Positions 26,941 to 37,380 of a stretch of DNA of 64,000 bases are shown one piece after another. The notes beneath the pieces were generated by a model. That model saw nothing but the letters and a program-made list of their open reading frames with translations. It did no database searches and was not told the DNA's origin. Within the stretch, counting starts at the first letter, position 1; the number at the start of each line of letters is the position of its first letter. The DNA is from Brevibacillus dissolubilis. GTDB lineage: Bacteria > Bacillota > Bacilli > Brevibacillales > Brevibacillaceae. The stretch is taken from the NCBI RefSeq assembly GCF_006170445.1, contig NZ_VCNA01000018.1, positions 1 to 64,000 on the forward strand. Reading direction: 5' to 3'. A program made the position numbers and the translations under genes.

Positions 26941-27273
26941 TTATTTTTCGTTTAGTACCACTGTGATGTGGCTAGTGCGTTTATGAATACGGCTTGCACG
27001 GCCCATAGCGCGCGGGCGGAAGCGTTTCAAAGTTGGACCTTGGTCCACGAATACCTGTCCTACAACCAGATTCTCAAGATCCATGTTGTAGTTATGCTCC
27101 GCATTCGCGATAGCGGATTTGAGGAGTTTCTCCACTACTGGAGAAGCTGCTTTCGGAGTGTGCTTGAGGATCGCGATCGCTTCGCCGATCTTCTTACCAC
27201 GAATCAAATCTACTACCAAGCGAACTTTACGAGGAGCGATGCGGATATTTCTAGCAATAGCTTTAGATTCCAT
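26941..27273 (-). CDS. rplV: Ribosomal protein L22 (uL22)
   Basis: A 110-residue protein whose beta-hairpin lines the exit tunnel near the erythromycin site; the hairpin ([22 protein letters not shown]) looks normal. ATG 27273 has AGGAGG seven bases upstream; the preceding ATG at 27276 is an alternative. Between rpsS and rpsC. Confidence 0.98.
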   Translation of the reverse strand: MESKAIARNIRIAPRKVRLVVDLIRGKKIGEAIAILKHTPKAASPVVEKLLKSAIANAEHNYNMDLENLVVGQVFVDQGPTLKRFRPRAMGRASRIHKRTSHITVVLNEK

Positions 27274-27303
27274 CATTGTGCCTCCTCTCTATGAAGAGAA
27301 AAA

Positions 27304-27585
27304 TTAACGTCTCTTGGATTTCTTATCGTTGTCGACGTGACCCTTGAAGGTACGAGTCGGCGCAAATTCACCAAGCTTGTGACCAACCATGTCCTCAGTC
27401 ACATAAACAGGTACGTGTTTGCGACCATCGTATACTGCAAGCGTATGACCAACGAAGTCAGGGAAAATAGTAGAACGGCGAGACCAAGTTTTTACAACTT
27501 TCTTCTCGTTTTTCTCGTTCAACTCAAGCACCTTTTTCATCAGGTGGTCATCAATGAAAGGGCCTTTTTTCAAGCTGCGTCCCAT
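27304..27585 (-). CDS. rpsS: Ribosomal protein S19 (uS19)
   Basis: A 93-residue 30S head protein ([50 protein letters not shown]). GAAGGGAGGT precedes the ATG. Between rplB and rplV in the S10 cluster. Confidence 0.98.
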   Translation of the reverse strand: MGRSLKKGPFIDDHLMKKVLELNEKNEKKVVKTWSRRSTIFPDFVGHTLAVYDGRKHVPVYVTEDMVGHKLGEFAPTRTFKGHVDNDKKSKRR

Positions 27586-27630
27586 AAGTGAACCTCCCTT
27601 CGCCAGAGGCGTTCGGTTATTGTTTCATCC

Positions 27631-28461
27631 TTACTTCTTACGACGACGGATGATGTATTTATTGCTCTTGTTTTTCTTCTTGCGGGTTTTGAGACCAAGA
27701 GTTGGTTTACCCCAAGGAGTAACAGGTGCTTTACGACCGATTGGCGCGCGACCTTCACCACCACCGTGTGGGTGATCGTTAGGGTTCATTACGCTACCGC
27801 GAACTGTTGGACGGATACCCATCCAGCGGGAACGGCCTGCTTTACCAATGTTGATCAATTCGTGATCGAGGTTACCTACTTGACCGATGGTAGCGCGGCA
27901 TTCTTTGTGGATGCGGCGGGTTTCACCAGAACCAAGACGTACGATTACGAACTCACCATCACGACCGAGAAGCTGTGCGGAACCACCAGCTGCACGTACG
28001 AGTTGTCCACCTTTACCAGGTTTAAGCTCGATGTTGTGAATGGTTGTACCTACTGGGATGTTTTCGAGTGGCAGAGCGTTACCGGTTTTGATGTCAGAAT
28101 CTGCACCAGAAACGATTTGATCGCCTACTTTAAGTCCCAGTGGAGCGAGGATGTAGCGTTTTTCACCGTCAGCGTAGTTGATCAGAGCGATGTTAGCTGT
28201 ACGGTTTGGATCGTACTCGATAGAAGCAACGCGACCGATGATGCCGTCTTTGTTGCGTTTGAAGTCGATGATACGATATTTACGCTTGTGACCGCCACCT
28301 TGATGACGAACGGTAATTTTACCTTGGCTGTTACGGCCAGCTCGTTTGTTAAGTGGAGCTAAGAGAGATTTCTCCGGGGTGGAGGTTGTGATCTCTTCGA
28401 AGGTAGAAACCGTCATTTGGCGACGACCAGGAGAAGTTGGTTTAAACTTTTTGATACCCAT
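27631..28461 (-). CDS. rplB: Ribosomal protein L2 (uL2)
   Basis: A 276-residue primary 23S-binding protein essential for subunit joining and peptidyl transfer. The catalytic-site loop with its conserved His is present in [20 protein letters not shown], preceded by [18 protein letters not shown] 28461 has GGAGGG eight bases upstream and is chosen over one two codons earlier. Confidence 0.98.
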   Translation of the reverse strand: MGIKKFKPTSPGRRQMTVSTFEEITTSTPEKSLLAPLNKRAGRNSQGKITVRHQGGGHKRKYRIIDFKRNKDGIIGRVASIEYDPNRTANIALINYADGEKRYILAPLGLKVGDQIVSGADSDIKTGNALPLENIPVGTTIHNIELKPGKGGQLVRAAGGSAQLLGRDGEFVIVRLGSGETRRIHKECRATIGQVGNLDHELINIGKAGRSRWMGIRPTVRGSVMNPNDHPHGGGEGRAPIGRKAPVTPWGKPTLGLKTRKKKNKSNKYIIRRRKK

Positions 28462-28493
28462 GTACATTTCCCTCCTTATGTGAGTCGTCGAGC

Positions 28494-28784
28494 TTACACG
28501 CCCTCAAAGAATTCGAGATCTTTAGAGTCAGCGGTGAGTTTTACGATTGCTTTTTTCCATTCGGAAGTGTAACCAGCGTATTTGCCGTAGCGTTTAGGTT
28601 TCGCAGCAACACGGATCGTGTTTACTTTGTCAACTTTTACGCCGAAGACTTTTTCTACAGCCAGTTTGATTTCGGTTTTGTTAGCTTTGAGAGGTACTTC
28701 GAAAACGTACTTCTTCTCAGCCATCATATCAGTGGTGCGCTCGGTAATGACAGGGCGCTTGATTACATCGTGAAGGCTCTTCAT
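28494..28784 (-). CDS. rplW: Ribosomal protein L23 (uL23)
   Basis: A 96-residue protein at the exit tunnel, the docking site of trigger factor and signal recognition particle. Contains [16 protein letters not shown] and [18 protein letters not shown]. Its ATG shares one base with the rplD stop (TAATG), with GGAGGT in the rplD end, so translation is coupled. Confidence 0.98.
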   Translation of the reverse strand: MKSLHDVIKRPVITERTTDMMAEKKYVFEVPLKANKTEIKLAVEKVFGVKVDKVNTIRVAAKPKRYGKYAGYTSEWKKAIVKLTADSKDLEFFEGV

Positions 28785-29407
28785 TATGCGAGCACCTCCT
28801 CTACTTTAGCTACCGCATCTTTAGTAACGATCACTTTGTCGTGTTTTACGAGGTCGAGAACGTTGATGCCTGCTGCGTCAACGATTTTCGCGCCAGCGAT
28901 GTTACGAGCGGAAAGAGCTACGTTTTGGTCATAATCTGCAGTCACGATCAGAACTTTACGGTCTACGTTGAGGCCAGTCAGAACGGACTTCATTTCTTTT
29001 GTTTTTGGAGCGTTGAAGTTCAGCGCTTCAAGAACGAGCAGTTCGTTGTTTTGCACTTTAGAAGTGAGTGCAGACAAGAGAGCCAGACGACGAACTTTTC
29101 TGTTGAGTTTGTAACCGTATTTGCGTGGGGTAGGACCGAATACTACGCCGCCGCCTTTCCATTGTGGAGAGCGGATAGAACCTTGACGAGCGCGACCAGT
29201 ACCTTTTTGGCGCCATGGTTTGCGACCACCACCGCGTACTTCAGAACGGTTCTTAACGTCGTGAGTACCTTGACGAAGGGAAGCTTGTTGCATCACGATT
29301 GCATCGTAGAGTACCGCGTTGTTAACTTCGATACCGAACACGCTGTCCGCCAGGTCAATTTCACCCACTTGAGCACCAGTTTGGTTATAAAGAGCTACTT
29401 TTGGCAT
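28784..29407 (-). CDS. rplD: Ribosomal protein L4 (uL4)
   Basis: A 207-residue protein with a globular domain and a tunnel-lining loop ([20 protein letters not shown]). In E. coli L4 also represses the S10 operon by binding its leader; whether that holds here is not shown by sequence. AAAGGAGGAAC precedes the ATG. Between rplC and rplW. Confidence 0.98.
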   Translation of the reverse strand: MPKVALYNQTGAQVGEIDLADSVFGIEVNNAVLYDAIVMQQASLRQGTHDVKNRSEVRGGGRKPWRQKGTGRARQGSIRSPQWKGGGVVFGPTPRKYGYKLNRKVRRLALLSALTSKVQNNELLVLEALNFNAPKTKEMKSVLTGLNVDRKVLIVTADYDQNVALSARNIAGAKIVDAAGINVLDLVKHDKVIVTKDAVAKVEEVLA

Positions 29408-29424
29408 GTCAGTTCCTCCTTTCC

Positions 29425-30054
29425 TTAGTTACTTTTGACAGCCGCACGAACGACTACGTAGCTGTTTTTTGGTCCAGGGATGGAACCTTTAACGAGGATC
29501 AGGTTACGCTCAGCGTCAACCTTAACAACTTCGAGGTTTTGGATGGTTACGTTGTCGCCACCCATTTGACCAGGGAGTGTTTGACCTTTAAATACACGGT
29601 TAGGAGCGATCGCACCCATAGAACCTGGGCCACGATGGTAGCGGGAACCGTGAGCCATTGGACCGCGGGATTGGTTGTGGCGCTTGATAGCACCTTGGAA
29701 ACCTTTACCTTTAGTCACGCCGGAGACGTCAACAACCTCTCCTTCGGCAAACAGATCAGCTTTAAGCTCTTGACCAACCTCGTATTGACCGAGGGTTACG
29801 TTGCGAATTTCGCGAATGAAGCGCTTAGGAGCAGTGTTTGCTTTCGCAGCGATACCTTTTTCAGGCTTGTTCGCGCGGTGTTCTTTTTTATCGTCGAAGC
29901 CGATTTGGATTGCTTCATAGCCATCGCTCTCAGCATCTTTCTTTTGAAGAACTACGCAAGGACCTGCTTGGATAACTGTAACTGGGACTGCAACACCTGT
30001 GCTAGTAAACACTTGAGTCATCCCGAGTTTTTTACCTAAGATTCCTTTGGTCAT
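29425..30054 (-). CDS. rplC: Ribosomal protein L3 (uL3)
   Basis: A 209-residue 50S assembly-initiator protein reaching the peptidyl transferase centre; the loop [20 protein letters not shown] is intact, including the Gln in KRHNQSRG that is methylated in some bacteria. ATG 30054 ([16 protein letters not shown]) has AGGAGGT upstream; the longer frame has none. Confidence 0.98.
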   Translation of the reverse strand: MTKGILGKKLGMTQVFTSTGVAVPVTVIQAGPCVVLQKKDAESDGYEAIQIGFDDKKEHRANKPEKGIAAKANTAPKRFIREIRNVTLGQYEVGQELKADLFAEGEVVDVSGVTKGKGFQGAIKRHNQSRGPMAHGSRYHRGPGSMGAIAPNRVFKGQTLPGQMGGDNVTIQNLEVVKVDAERNLILVKGSIPGPKNSYVVVRAAVKSN

Positions 30055-30204
30055 TTGTGCCACCTCCTGTAACATATTTCAATTTCAAAAATGACCTTTT
30101 GTTGTATCAAGTCCCCGACATGTTGAGGGGTGCCGTTAAGGGAAAAGCTTTATTTATCAGTCACACCAAGACAACGCTTGCGTGTGTATCACTTCTTTGC
30201 TTAA

Positions 30205-30642
<438 letters not shown>

Positions 30643-30648
30643 TTCAAT

Positions 30649-30677
30649 ATTATACTAAAATCATATGGGCTTTGCAA
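30649..30677 (-). promoter_or_regulatory. Promoter of the S10-spc-alpha ribosomal cluster
   Basis: TTGCAA (30672-30677), 17-base spacer, perfect TATAAT (30649-30654). The strongest promoter candidate in the window, upstream of about 28 collinear genes. Confidence 0.85.
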
Positions 30678-30813
30678 GTTCTTTTTTCAATTGATTTTAG
30701 TCGTCCAGATATTAAATCAGGCCACTCGTAATATATTAACCTTTTATGCGCTATATTTCAATTGGAAATGACTTATAATAGAGAAGAAAGATAATTTAGA
30801 AAAGGAGACTACC

Positions 30814-31215
30814 ATGACTCAACCAAATCTAACCCCTTATGAGATCATCGGCGGTGCTGAAACCTTGCAGCGTCTCGTTGATGTATTCTATAACTTAGTC
30901 GCCCGCCATCCTGATCTGGCTCCGATCTTCCCGGAGGACCTGACTGAGACGAAACGCAAGCAACTGATGTTTCTGACTCAATTCCTCGGTGGCCCTACTC
31001 TCTATAATGATGAGTTCGGTCATCCGATGCTGCGTGCGCGTCATATGCCGTTCCCTATCGCACCTAAGCAAGCGGAGGCTTGGTTATCCTGCATGAACAA
31101 GGCGATGGACACCGTCGGGCTTGAGGGCGAGCTGAGAGAGGCTATCTTCGACCGTCTCCGTATGACGGCACATCATATGGTTAATAAGTGGGAACAACCA
31201 GAAGAAAAGGCGTAG
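30814..31215 (+). CDS. Truncated hemoglobin, group II
   Basis: A 133-residue heme globin of the two-over-two type. Signature residues of group II are present: Tyr 26 (B10), proximal His 77 (F8, in ARHMPFPI) and Trp 90 (G8, in AEAWLSCM). Such proteins bind O2 and handle NO, peroxide or, in Bacillus, sulfide; the role here cannot be settled. Ribosome-binding site AAAAGGAGA; a TATAAT (30774-30779) lies upstream with a weak -35. It is a single-gene unit on the strand opposite to the cluster, between the str and S10 operons. Confidence 0.93.
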   Translation: MTQPNLTPYEIIGGAETLQRLVDVFYNLVARHPDLAPIFPEDLTETKRKQLMFLTQFLGGPTLYNDEFGHPMLRARHMPFPIAPKQAEAWLSCMNKAMDTVGLEGELREAIFDRLRMTAHHMVNKWEQPEEKA

Positions 31216-31236
31216 ATCTCAGTCTACGCCTTTTTT
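31205..31236 (+). terminator. Globin gene terminator
   Basis: AAAAGGCGTAGA pairs with TCTACGCCTTTT, then TTTT. The left arm contains the stop codon. The A-run on the left would also let it serve the converging EamA gene. Confidence 0.88.
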
Positions 31237-31265
31237 CTATCTTCTATTCTTATATGGAGGTTCTT

Positions 31266-32213
31266 TTAACTCTGAATGTTCTTTTGAGCAGGTACTGTCG
31301 GAATGGCTGGTGCTATATTTGGCTGCTTACCCTTTTGGGAACCGAGATAGACTCCAAGCACTATCAGGACAAAAGCGATACCGTGCAGGATCTGCAGTTC
31401 CTCTCCCAACAGGACCGCGGCGAAGATCAGACTGGCTAATGGCATCCCATTCATAAATACAGCCGTTCTGCTGGCCCCCAGCTGCCCAATGCCATAGTTC
31501 CATCCCAGTGTGCCAAGACCGGTGGCTAGGATCCCTGATGTACAGATGACCAACCAGGTAAATGGACGAGTATCAATAGAAGTAAAAACTTCACCCGGGT
31601 AGGATAAGGCCGCCGTGATCCACAGTACAACCGCAGCAATGCCGTGGGAATAGGCTGTGACGGTCAGTGCCGGTATGTCCTGTGAAGTTGCTTTTCGTAC
31701 AATCAGACCGCCAAATACGTACATGAGCATCGAAGCGAAGATGAGAATATCCCCCCAGCTGCCGGAGCTGAGTCCTCCGCTATTCCTTGTAGCGACGACC
31801 AGCAGTACTCCGCCAAATCCAAGTACGACCCCTACACCTTTTCGTAGTGTCAGTTTCTCACCTAATAGCGGTACAGCCAGCAGGGCAGTCGTCAGCGGGT
31901 TGAGCGTAAGAATCAATGAGGTATTCCCTGCAGTGGTCTCCTTAACACCCCAAGCCAGCAGGATTTGGTGCAGGGTAATGGAGGTGAGTGCTACCCCGGA
32001 GATATAAAACCATGCTTTGGGTGTGATCTTCGTTTTCCCTTGTTTCCAGACAATAATCGGGATCAGTACAAGAGCAGCGATCGACATCCGGATTGCCGCA
32101 ATCAGTATCGGTGGGAAAAAGGAAAGGTACTTGACCATGACCACATTCAGTCCCCAAATGGTGATGACCAGCGTCAGTATCAGATATATCCACTTTTCTT
32201 TATTGGCAGGCAT
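31266..32213 (-). CDS. EamA/DMT-family permease
   Basis: A 315-residue protein with ten predicted membrane helices in two EamA repeats (first ending near GVGVVLGFGGVLLVV, second near HGIAFVLIVLGVYLG), plus a short Pro/Ala/Gln-rich tail. DMT permeases export or import metabolites or drugs; the substrate is unknown. ATG 32213 follows AGAAGGGGAA. It lies downstream of the tufA terminator on the same strand and converges on the globin gene. Not part of the translation programme; the pair looks like an insertion between the str and S10 operons, where B. subtilis carries a different gene. Confidence 0.9.
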   Translation of the reverse strand: MPANKEKWIYLILTLVITIWGLNVVMVKYLSFFPPILIAAIRMSIAALVLIPIIVWKQGKTKITPKAWFYISGVALTSITLHQILLAWGVKETTAGNTSLILTLNPLTTALLAVPLLGEKLTLRKGVGVVLGFGGVLLVVATRNSGGLSSGSWGDILIFASMLMYVFGGLIVRKATSQDIPALTVTAYSHGIAAVVLWITAALSYPGEVFTSIDTRPFTWLVICTSGILATGLGTLGWNYGIGQLGASRTAVFMNGMPLASLIFAAVLLGEELQILHGIAFVLIVLGVYLGSQKGKQPNIAPAIPTVPAQKNIQS

Positions 32214-32325
32214 GATTCCCCTTCTCTCTATCCAGTCAAAAGCTATGATGTATTGTACCATGAGCCAAGCTATTCGATTATTGAAGCTTTTTGATAAGCA
32301 TGATCGAAACTTTTCATAAAAGGCA

Positions 32326-32359
32326 AAAGACCCGACAGCAACATACTGTCGGGTCTTTC
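32326..32359 (-). terminator. str operon (tufA) terminator
   Basis: A 13-bp perfect stem (AAAGACCCGACAG with CTGTCGGGTCTTT) and then TTGCC, just after tufA. Confidence 0.88.
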
Positions 32360-32381
32360 TATAAGCCGGTTAGGGCTAAAA

Positions 32382-33572
32382 TTATTCTACGATAGTCGCA
32401 ACGATACCAGCGCCTACTGTACGGCCACCTTCACGGATCGCGAAACGAGTACCTTGTTCCATCGCTACAGGAGCGATGAGTTCAACGGTGAACTCAGTGT
32501 TATCGCCAGGCATAACCATTTCTACGCCTTCTGGAAGTTGGATGATACCAGTTACGTCAGTTGTACGGAAATAGAATTGTGGGCGGTAGTTAGCGAAGAA
32601 AGGAGTGTGACGGCCACCCTCATCTTTGGAGAGAACGTAAACTTCAGCTTTGAACTTGGTGTAAGGTTTTACGGAACCTGGTTTTGCGAGACATTGGCCA
32701 CGCTCGATGTCTTTACGCTCAACACCACGGAGGAGTGCACCGATGTTGTCACCAGCTTGTGCTTGGTCGAGAAGCTTACGGAACATCTCTACACCAGTTA
32801 CGGTAGTAGTGCGAGTTTCTTCAGCAAGACCTACGATTTCGCATTGGTCACCAACTTTGATGATACCGCGCTCTACACGACCAGTAGCAACAGTACCACG
32901 GCCAGTGATAGTGAACACGTCCTCAACTGGCATCAAGAAAGGCTTGTCAGTTGCGCGCTCAGGAGTTGGGATGTAGGAGTCAACAGCGTCCATGAGTTCA
33001 ACGATTTTCGCTGCCCAATCGCCGTTTGGATTATCAAGAGCTTCTTTAGCAGAACCTTTGATAACTGGGATATCGTCGCCAGGGAACTCATAAGTAGAGA
33101 GGAGATCACGGATTTCCATCTCAACGAGTTCGAGAAGCTCTTCATCGTCAACCATGTCGCATTTGTTCATGAATACAACGATGTAAGGTACGCCTACTTG
33201 GCGGGAGAGAAGGATGTGCTCACGAGTTTGTGGCATTGGACCGTCAGCAGCAGATACTACGAGGATCGCGCCGTCCATTTGAGCAGCACCAGTGATCATG
33301 TTTTTAACATAGTCCGCGTGACCTGGGCAGTCTACGTGAGCGTAGTGACGAGTGTCAGTTTCGTACTCAACGTGTGCGGTGTTGATAGTGATACCACGCT
33401 CGCGCTCTTCTGGAGCAGCGTCGATGCTACCGTAGTCCATAGCTTGTGCTTGGCCTTTAGTAGCAAGTACAGTTGTGATAGCAGCTGTAAGAGTGGTTTT
33501 ACCGTGGTCAACGTGACCGATAGTACCGATGTTAACGTGTGGCTTATTACGTTCAAATTTTGCTTTAGCCAT
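32382..33572 (-). CDS. tufA: Elongation factor Tu
   Basis: A 396-residue GTPase that carries aminoacyl-tRNA to the ribosome. G motifs: GHVDHGKTT (P-loop), [14 protein letters not shown] (switch I), [16 protein letters not shown]. Domains 2 and 3 are complete. AAGGAGGATTC precedes the ATG. Last gene of the str operon, 133 bases after fusA; the gap folds into a multi-stem structure. Confidence 0.99.
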   Translation of the reverse strand: MAKAKFERNKPHVNIGTIGHVDHGKTTLTAAITTVLATKGQAQAMDYGSIDAAPEERERGITINTAHVEYETDTRHYAHVDCPGHADYVKNMITGAAQMDGAILVVSAADGPMPQTREHILLSRQVGVPYIVVFMNKCDMVDDEELLELVEMEIRDLLSTYEFPGDDIPVIKGSAKEALDNPNGDWAAKIVELMDAVDSYIPTPERATDKPFLMPVEDVFTITGRGTVATGRVERGIIKVGDQCEIVGLAEETRTTTVTGVEMFRKLLDQAQAGDNIGALLRGVERKDIERGQCLAKPGSVKPYTKFKAEVYVLSKDEGGRHTPFFANYRPQFYFRTTDVTGIIQLPEGVEMVMPGDNTEFTVELIAPVAMEQGTRFAIREGGRTVGAGIVATIVE

Positions 33573-33619
33573 GAGAAATGAATCCTCCTTAAATGGTTAA
33601 AAGGTTTTAAGTATAGGGA

Positions 33620-33675
33620 AAGAAAGGCCTACATCACGTAGGTTGGGTTTCCAACTCATATTGTAAACCTTTCTT
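33620..33675 (-). other. Multi-stem RNA structure between fusA and tufA
   Basis: On the minus strand AAGAAAGG and CCTTTCTT (8 bp, perfect) enclose two further hairpins, GTTGG-AAAC-CCAAC and CTAC-GTGAT-GTAG, a three-way-junction layout. It lies in the non-coding gap of 133 bases. I do not recognise a named family. Confidence 0.5.
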
Positions 33676-33705
33676 GGGTTAAGATAAAGGGACTTATGTG
33701 AAGAA

Positions 33706-35784
33706 TTATTCGCCTTTAGACTTCTTAACGATTTCTTCAGCAATGTTGCGTGGTACTTCTTCGTAGTGGTCGATCACCATGGAGTATTGACCACGACCTT
33801 GAGTACGGGAACGGAGAGTAGTGGAGTAACCAAACATCTCGCTGAGTGGTACCATTGCACGGATTACTTGTGCATTTGCACGAGCTTCCATACCTTCGAT
33901 ACGACCACGACGGGAGTTGATGTCACCCATTACGTCGCCCATGTACTCTTCTGGTACAGTGACTTCTACTTTCATGATTGGCTCGAGGAGAACTGCGCCA
34001 CATTTCTTCGCAGCTTCTTTAAGAGCCAAGGAACCAGCTACTTTAAACGCCATCTCGGAAGAGTCGACATCATGGTAGCTACCGTCTACGACAACAGCTT
34101 TGATGTCAACCAGCGGGAAGCCAGCGAGAACACCATTTTTCATGGATTCTTCGATACCAGCTTGTACTGCCGGGATGTATTCTCTTGGGATAGAACCACC
34201 GACGGTTTTGTTTTCGAACTCGAAACCTTTACCTGGCTCGAGTGGAGAGAATTCAACCACACAATGGCCGTACTGACCGCGACCACCAGATTGGCGAACG
34301 AATTTACCGTCAACTTTCGCAGCGTTGCGGAAAGTCTCACGGTATGCTACCTGAGGAGCACCTACGTTAGCTTCAACCTTGAATTCGCGTTTCATACGGT
34401 CTACGATGATCTCCAAGTGGAGCTCACCCATACCAGAGATGATGGTTTGACCAGTTTCTTCGTCAGTGTGCGTACGGAACGTTGGGTCTTCTTCAGACAG
34501 TTTGGAGAGGGCGATACCCATCTTGTCTTGGTCTGCTTTGGACTTAGGTTCGATCGCAACGTCGATAACTGGCTCTGGGAATGTCATGGACTCAAGGATT
34601 ACTGGGGATTTCTCATCACAGAGAGTGTCACCAGTAGTAGTATCTTTGAGACCTACCGCAGCAGCGATATCACCGGAGTAAACCACTGGGATCTCTTCAC
34701 GGGAGTTCGCGTGCATTTGGAGGATACGGCCTACACGTTCACGTTTACCCTTCGTAGAGTTGAGAACGTAAGAACCGGAAGAAAGGGTACCGGAGTAAAC
34801 GCGGAAGAATGTAAGTTTACCAACATACGGGTCAGTCATGATCTTGAAGGCAAGAGCAGAGAACGGAACTGTATCGTCGGATTCACGTACGGTTTCTTCG
34901 TCGCTATCTGGAAGAGTACCTTTGATTGCTGGTACGTCAATTGGAGCTGGCAGATAAGCAACTACCGCGTCAAGCATAGGTTGTACACCTTTGTTTTTGT
35001 AAGAAGAACCGCAAAGAACTGGAACAATCGTAGTCGCGATGGTACCTTTACGGATAGCAGCTTTGATCTCATCAGTAGTGAGTTCTTCGCCTTCCAGGTA
35101 TTTCATCATGAGCTCTTCATCTTGTTCAGCCGCTGCTTCTACCAGAGCAAGGCGAAGTTCTTCACACTTGTCTTTGAGTTCAGCAGGGATTTCAGTTGCG
35201 TCGGAAGTCTTACCCAGGTCGTCAGTATAGATGATTGCTTGCATTTCAACAAGGTCAACCATACCGAGGAACTTGTCTTCAGCACCGATTGGGTACTGAA
35301 TCGCTACAGGGTTAGCACCGAGGCGGTTTTTGATTTGATCTACGCACATATCGAAGTTAGCACCGATGATGTCCATCTTGTTAACGTAGCAGATACGTGG
35401 TACGCCGTAACGGTCAGCTTGACGCCAAACAGTTTCGGATTGTGGTTCTACGCCACCTTTTGCGTCGAAAACGCAAACAGAACCATCGAGTACGCGAAGG
35501 GAACGTTCTACTTCAACAGTGAAGTCTACGTGACCTGGTGTGTCGATGATGTTGATACGGTGACCGTTCCACTGAGCAGTGGTAGCAGCAGAAGTGATCG
35601 TGATACCACGTTCTTGTTCCTGCTCCATCCAGTCCATAGTAGCAGCACCTTCATGTACTTCACCGATCTTATGTACACGACCGGTGTAGAACAGAATGCG
35701 CTCCGTAGTTGTCGTTTTACCAGCATCGATGTGAGCCATGATACCGATATTACGCGTATTCGCTAGTGAGAATTCGCGAGCCAT
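33706..35784 (-). CDS. fusA: Elongation factor G
   Basis: A 692-residue translocase GTPase. P-loop [13 protein letters not shown], switch [25 protein letters not shown]; domains II-V complete, with the tip loop [11 protein letters not shown] region and domain V ending in VKKSKGE. It moves tRNAs and mRNA after peptide transfer and helps recycle ribosomes. AAGGGAG precedes the ATG. Between rpsG and tufA. Confidence 0.99.
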   Translation of the reverse strand: MAREFSLANTRNIGIMAHIDAGKTTTTERILFYTGRVHKIGEVHEGAATMDWMEQEQERGITITSAATTAQWNGHRINIIDTPGHVDFTVEVERSLRVLDGSVCVFDAKGGVEPQSETVWRQADRYGVPRICYVNKMDIIGANFDMCVDQIKNRLGANPVAIQYPIGAEDKFLGMVDLVEMQAIIYTDDLGKTSDATEIPAELKDKCEELRLALVEAAAEQDEELMMKYLEGEELTTDEIKAAIRKGTIATTIVPVLCGSSYKNKGVQPMLDAVVAYLPAPIDVPAIKGTLPDSDEETVRESDDTVPFSALAFKIMTDPYVGKLTFFRVYSGTLSSGSYVLNSTKGKRERVGRILQMHANSREEIPVVYSGDIAAAVGLKDTTTGDTLCDEKSPVILESMTFPEPVIDVAIEPKSKADQDKMGIALSKLSEEDPTFRTHTDEETGQTIISGMGELHLEIIVDRMKREFKVEANVGAPQVAYRETFRNAAKVDGKFVRQSGGRGQYGHCVVEFSPLEPGKGFEFENKTVGGSIPREYIPAVQAGIEESMKNGVLAGFPLVDIKAVVVDGSYHDVDSSEMAFKVAGSLALKEAAKKCGAVLLEPIMKVEVTVPEEYMGDVMGDINSRRGRIEGMEARANAQVIRAMVPLSEMFGYSTTLRSRTQGRGQYSMVIDHYEEVPRNIAEEIVKKSKGE

Positions 35785-35859
35785 TAGGTCCGCTCCCTTC
35801 TTTTACTCATATATATGAGATTATGCGGGCATTCCCAAGAATACCCGCTATTCTAAAAC

Positions 35860-36330
35860 CTACCAGCGATAGTGTGCAAACGCTTTGTTTGCTTCAGCCA
35901 TCTTGTGAGTGTCCTCACGTTTTTTCACAGCGCTACCAGTGTTGTTAGCAGCATCCATGATTTCGTTAGCCAAACGTTGTTCCATGGTTTTCTCACCACG
36001 GTTACGTGCGTAGTTAACGAGCCAACGAAGTCCGAGAGTAGTACGGCGCTCAGGTTTTACTTCGATTGGTACTTGATAGTTAGCACCACCTACACGGCGT
36101 GCTTTAACTTCAAGAACTGGCATGATGTTTTTCAGAGCTTCTTCGAACACTTCCATAGGGTTGCGTCCAGTACGCTCTTGTACGAGGTTGAATGCGTTGT
36201 AGAGAAGGTTTTGCGCTACACCGCGTTTACCATCGAGCATCAAACGGTTAATCAAGCGAGTAACCAATTTGCTGTTGAAAATCGGGTCCGGCAATACGTC
36301 ACGACGAGTGACAGGGCCTTTACGTGGCAT
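35860..36330 (-). CDS. rpsG: Ribosomal protein S7 (uS7)
   Basis: A 156-residue protein that nucleates 30S head assembly and touches E-site tRNA. Begins [20 protein letters not shown]; contains [14 protein letters not shown]; ends AFAHYRW. ATG 36330 has AGGAGGCG upstream and is chosen over a TTG one codon earlier. Follows rpsL. Confidence 0.98.
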   Translation of the reverse strand: MPRKGPVTRRDVLPDPIFNSKLVTRLINRLMLDGKRGVAQNLLYNAFNLVQERTGRNPMEVFEEALKNIMPVLEVKARRVGGANYQVPIEVKPERRTTLGLRWLVNYARNRGEKTMEQRLANEIMDAANNTGSAVKKREDTHKMAEANKAFAHYRW

Positions 36331-36393
36331 CAAGTTCGCCTCCTTTGCCTATTAATGAGGATTTCATTAGAAAGACCGCTTGATCAAGCGATC

Positions 36394-36831
36394 TTATTTT
36401 TTCTTAGCGTCGCCTTTACCAGCTTTAGGACGCTTCGTTCCGTATTTGGAACGGCCTTGCATACGGTTGTTAACACCAGCAGTGTCAAGAGCACCGCGAA
36501 CGATGTGGTAACGTACCCCTGGCAAGTCTTTTACACGACCACCGCGAACGAGCACAACGCTATGTTCTTGCAGGTTGTGACCGATACCGCCGATGTATGC
36601 TGTAACCTCGATACCGTTGGTCAAGCGCACACGAGCGTATTTACGAAGCGCGGAGTTCGGTTTTTTTGGTGTCATGGTACCTACACGAGTGCAGACACCA
36701 CGTTTTTGTGGAGAGCTTTGGTTCGTTTGGGACTTCTTGAAGCTATTGTACCCCTTTTGGAGAGCTGGGGACTTAGACTTTACAACTTTGTCCTTACGAC
36801 CTTTACGAACTAATTGGTTCATTGTAGGCAT
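36394..36831 (-). CDS. rpsL: Ribosomal protein S12 (uS12)
   Basis: A 145-residue decoding-centre protein. The accuracy loops [13 protein letters not shown] and [13 protein letters not shown] are wild type at the lysines where streptomycin resistance changes occur. The C-terminus ([10 protein letters not shown]) is a few residues longer than in B. subtilis. GAAGGAGGA precedes the ATG. Second gene of the str operon. Confidence 0.98.
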   Translation of the reverse strand: MPTMNQLVRKGRKDKVVKSKSPALQKGYNSFKKSQTNQSSPQKRGVCTRVGTMTPKKPNSALRKYARVRLTNGIEVTAYIGGIGHNLQEHSVVLVRGGRVKDLPGVRYHIVRGALDTAGVNNRMQGRSKYGTKRPKAGKGDAKKK

Positions 36832-36949
36832 GATCGATATCCTCCTTCCTTAACCTTTATGAAGACCACAGATCCAGGTGAGTCATATTTAGGTCAAAAT
36901 AGAAGTCTTTGCTAGAGTAATCTCTAAAGAGACTATCAACAAAAACGAA

Positions 36950-37204
36950 TTAACTACTTTTCTTGATCGCAGCTGTCGCTGCTCCCACCTCGATTCCACA
37001 AGCTTTGCCTAGGCGTCGCATGGAATCAACATATATGACTGGCACACCCTTCTCAGTACAAAGGAGTGCGATTTTTTGCGTCAGACGTTTGTCCGCATCT
37101 TTGGCGATGTAAACTTCGGAAACGATGTTTTGTTCAATCGCTTTCGCCGTCTGATTTATACCGATCGTCAACTCCTTGGCCCACTCTACTTTTTCATAAG
37201 ACAT
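36950..37204 (-). CDS. rplGB: L7Ae-family ribosomal protein (YbxF type)
   Basis: An 84-residue kink-turn RNA-binding protein (MSYEKVEWAKELTIGINQT; LGKACGIEVGAATAAI). B. subtilis YbxF binds kink-turn RNA in vitro and associates with ribosomes; its role is unclear. Met 37204 is chosen because it matches the family start and has GGAGG 11 bases upstream; an ATG three codons earlier is only 2 bases from it. First gene of the str operon, 39 bases after the start of transcription. Confidence 0.93.
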   Translation of the reverse strand: MSYEKVEWAKELTIGINQTAKAIEQNIVSEVYIAKDADKRLTQKIALLCTEKGVPVIYVDSMRRLGKACGIEVGAATAAIKKSS

Positions 37205-37249
37205 GTCATCCATATCCTCCAAAGCGTTGAGTATCAGGCGCACTAGAAC

Positions 37250-37278
37250 ATCTTATCAGGTCATCATATAAAAGTCAA
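37250..37278 (-). promoter_or_regulatory. str operon promoter
   Basis: TTGACT (37273-37278), 17-base spacer, TAAGAT (37250-37255), between the rpoC terminator and the L7Ae-like gene. Confidence 0.75.
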
Positions 37279-37310
37279 CACTCTATCATCAAAAAATGAT
37301 AGTTTTTTAT

Positions 37311-37363
37311 AAAAAAGACAGAGCAGAGTGCCCATCAGCTGGCGATGAGCACCTGAACTCTAT
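37311..37363 (-). terminator. rpoBC terminator
   Basis: On the minus strand a long stem (GTGCTCATC with GATGGGCAC plus flanking AGAG/CTCT pairing) is followed by TTTTTT, after the rpoC stop. Confidence 0.82.
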
Positions 37364-37380
37364 GCTTTTTCCTTACTTTA

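Noticed and set aside
32454-33581. Long open frame on the plus strand opposite tufA (and similar ones opposite fusA, rpoB, rpoC)
   Set aside because: These are mirror frames of highly biased, strongly conserved genes. They lack ribosome-binding sites and recognisable protein features.
33580-33640. Possible separate tufA promoter with TATACT
   Set aside because: No acceptable -35 at 16-18 bases; the stretch is better explained by the multi-stem RNA structure.
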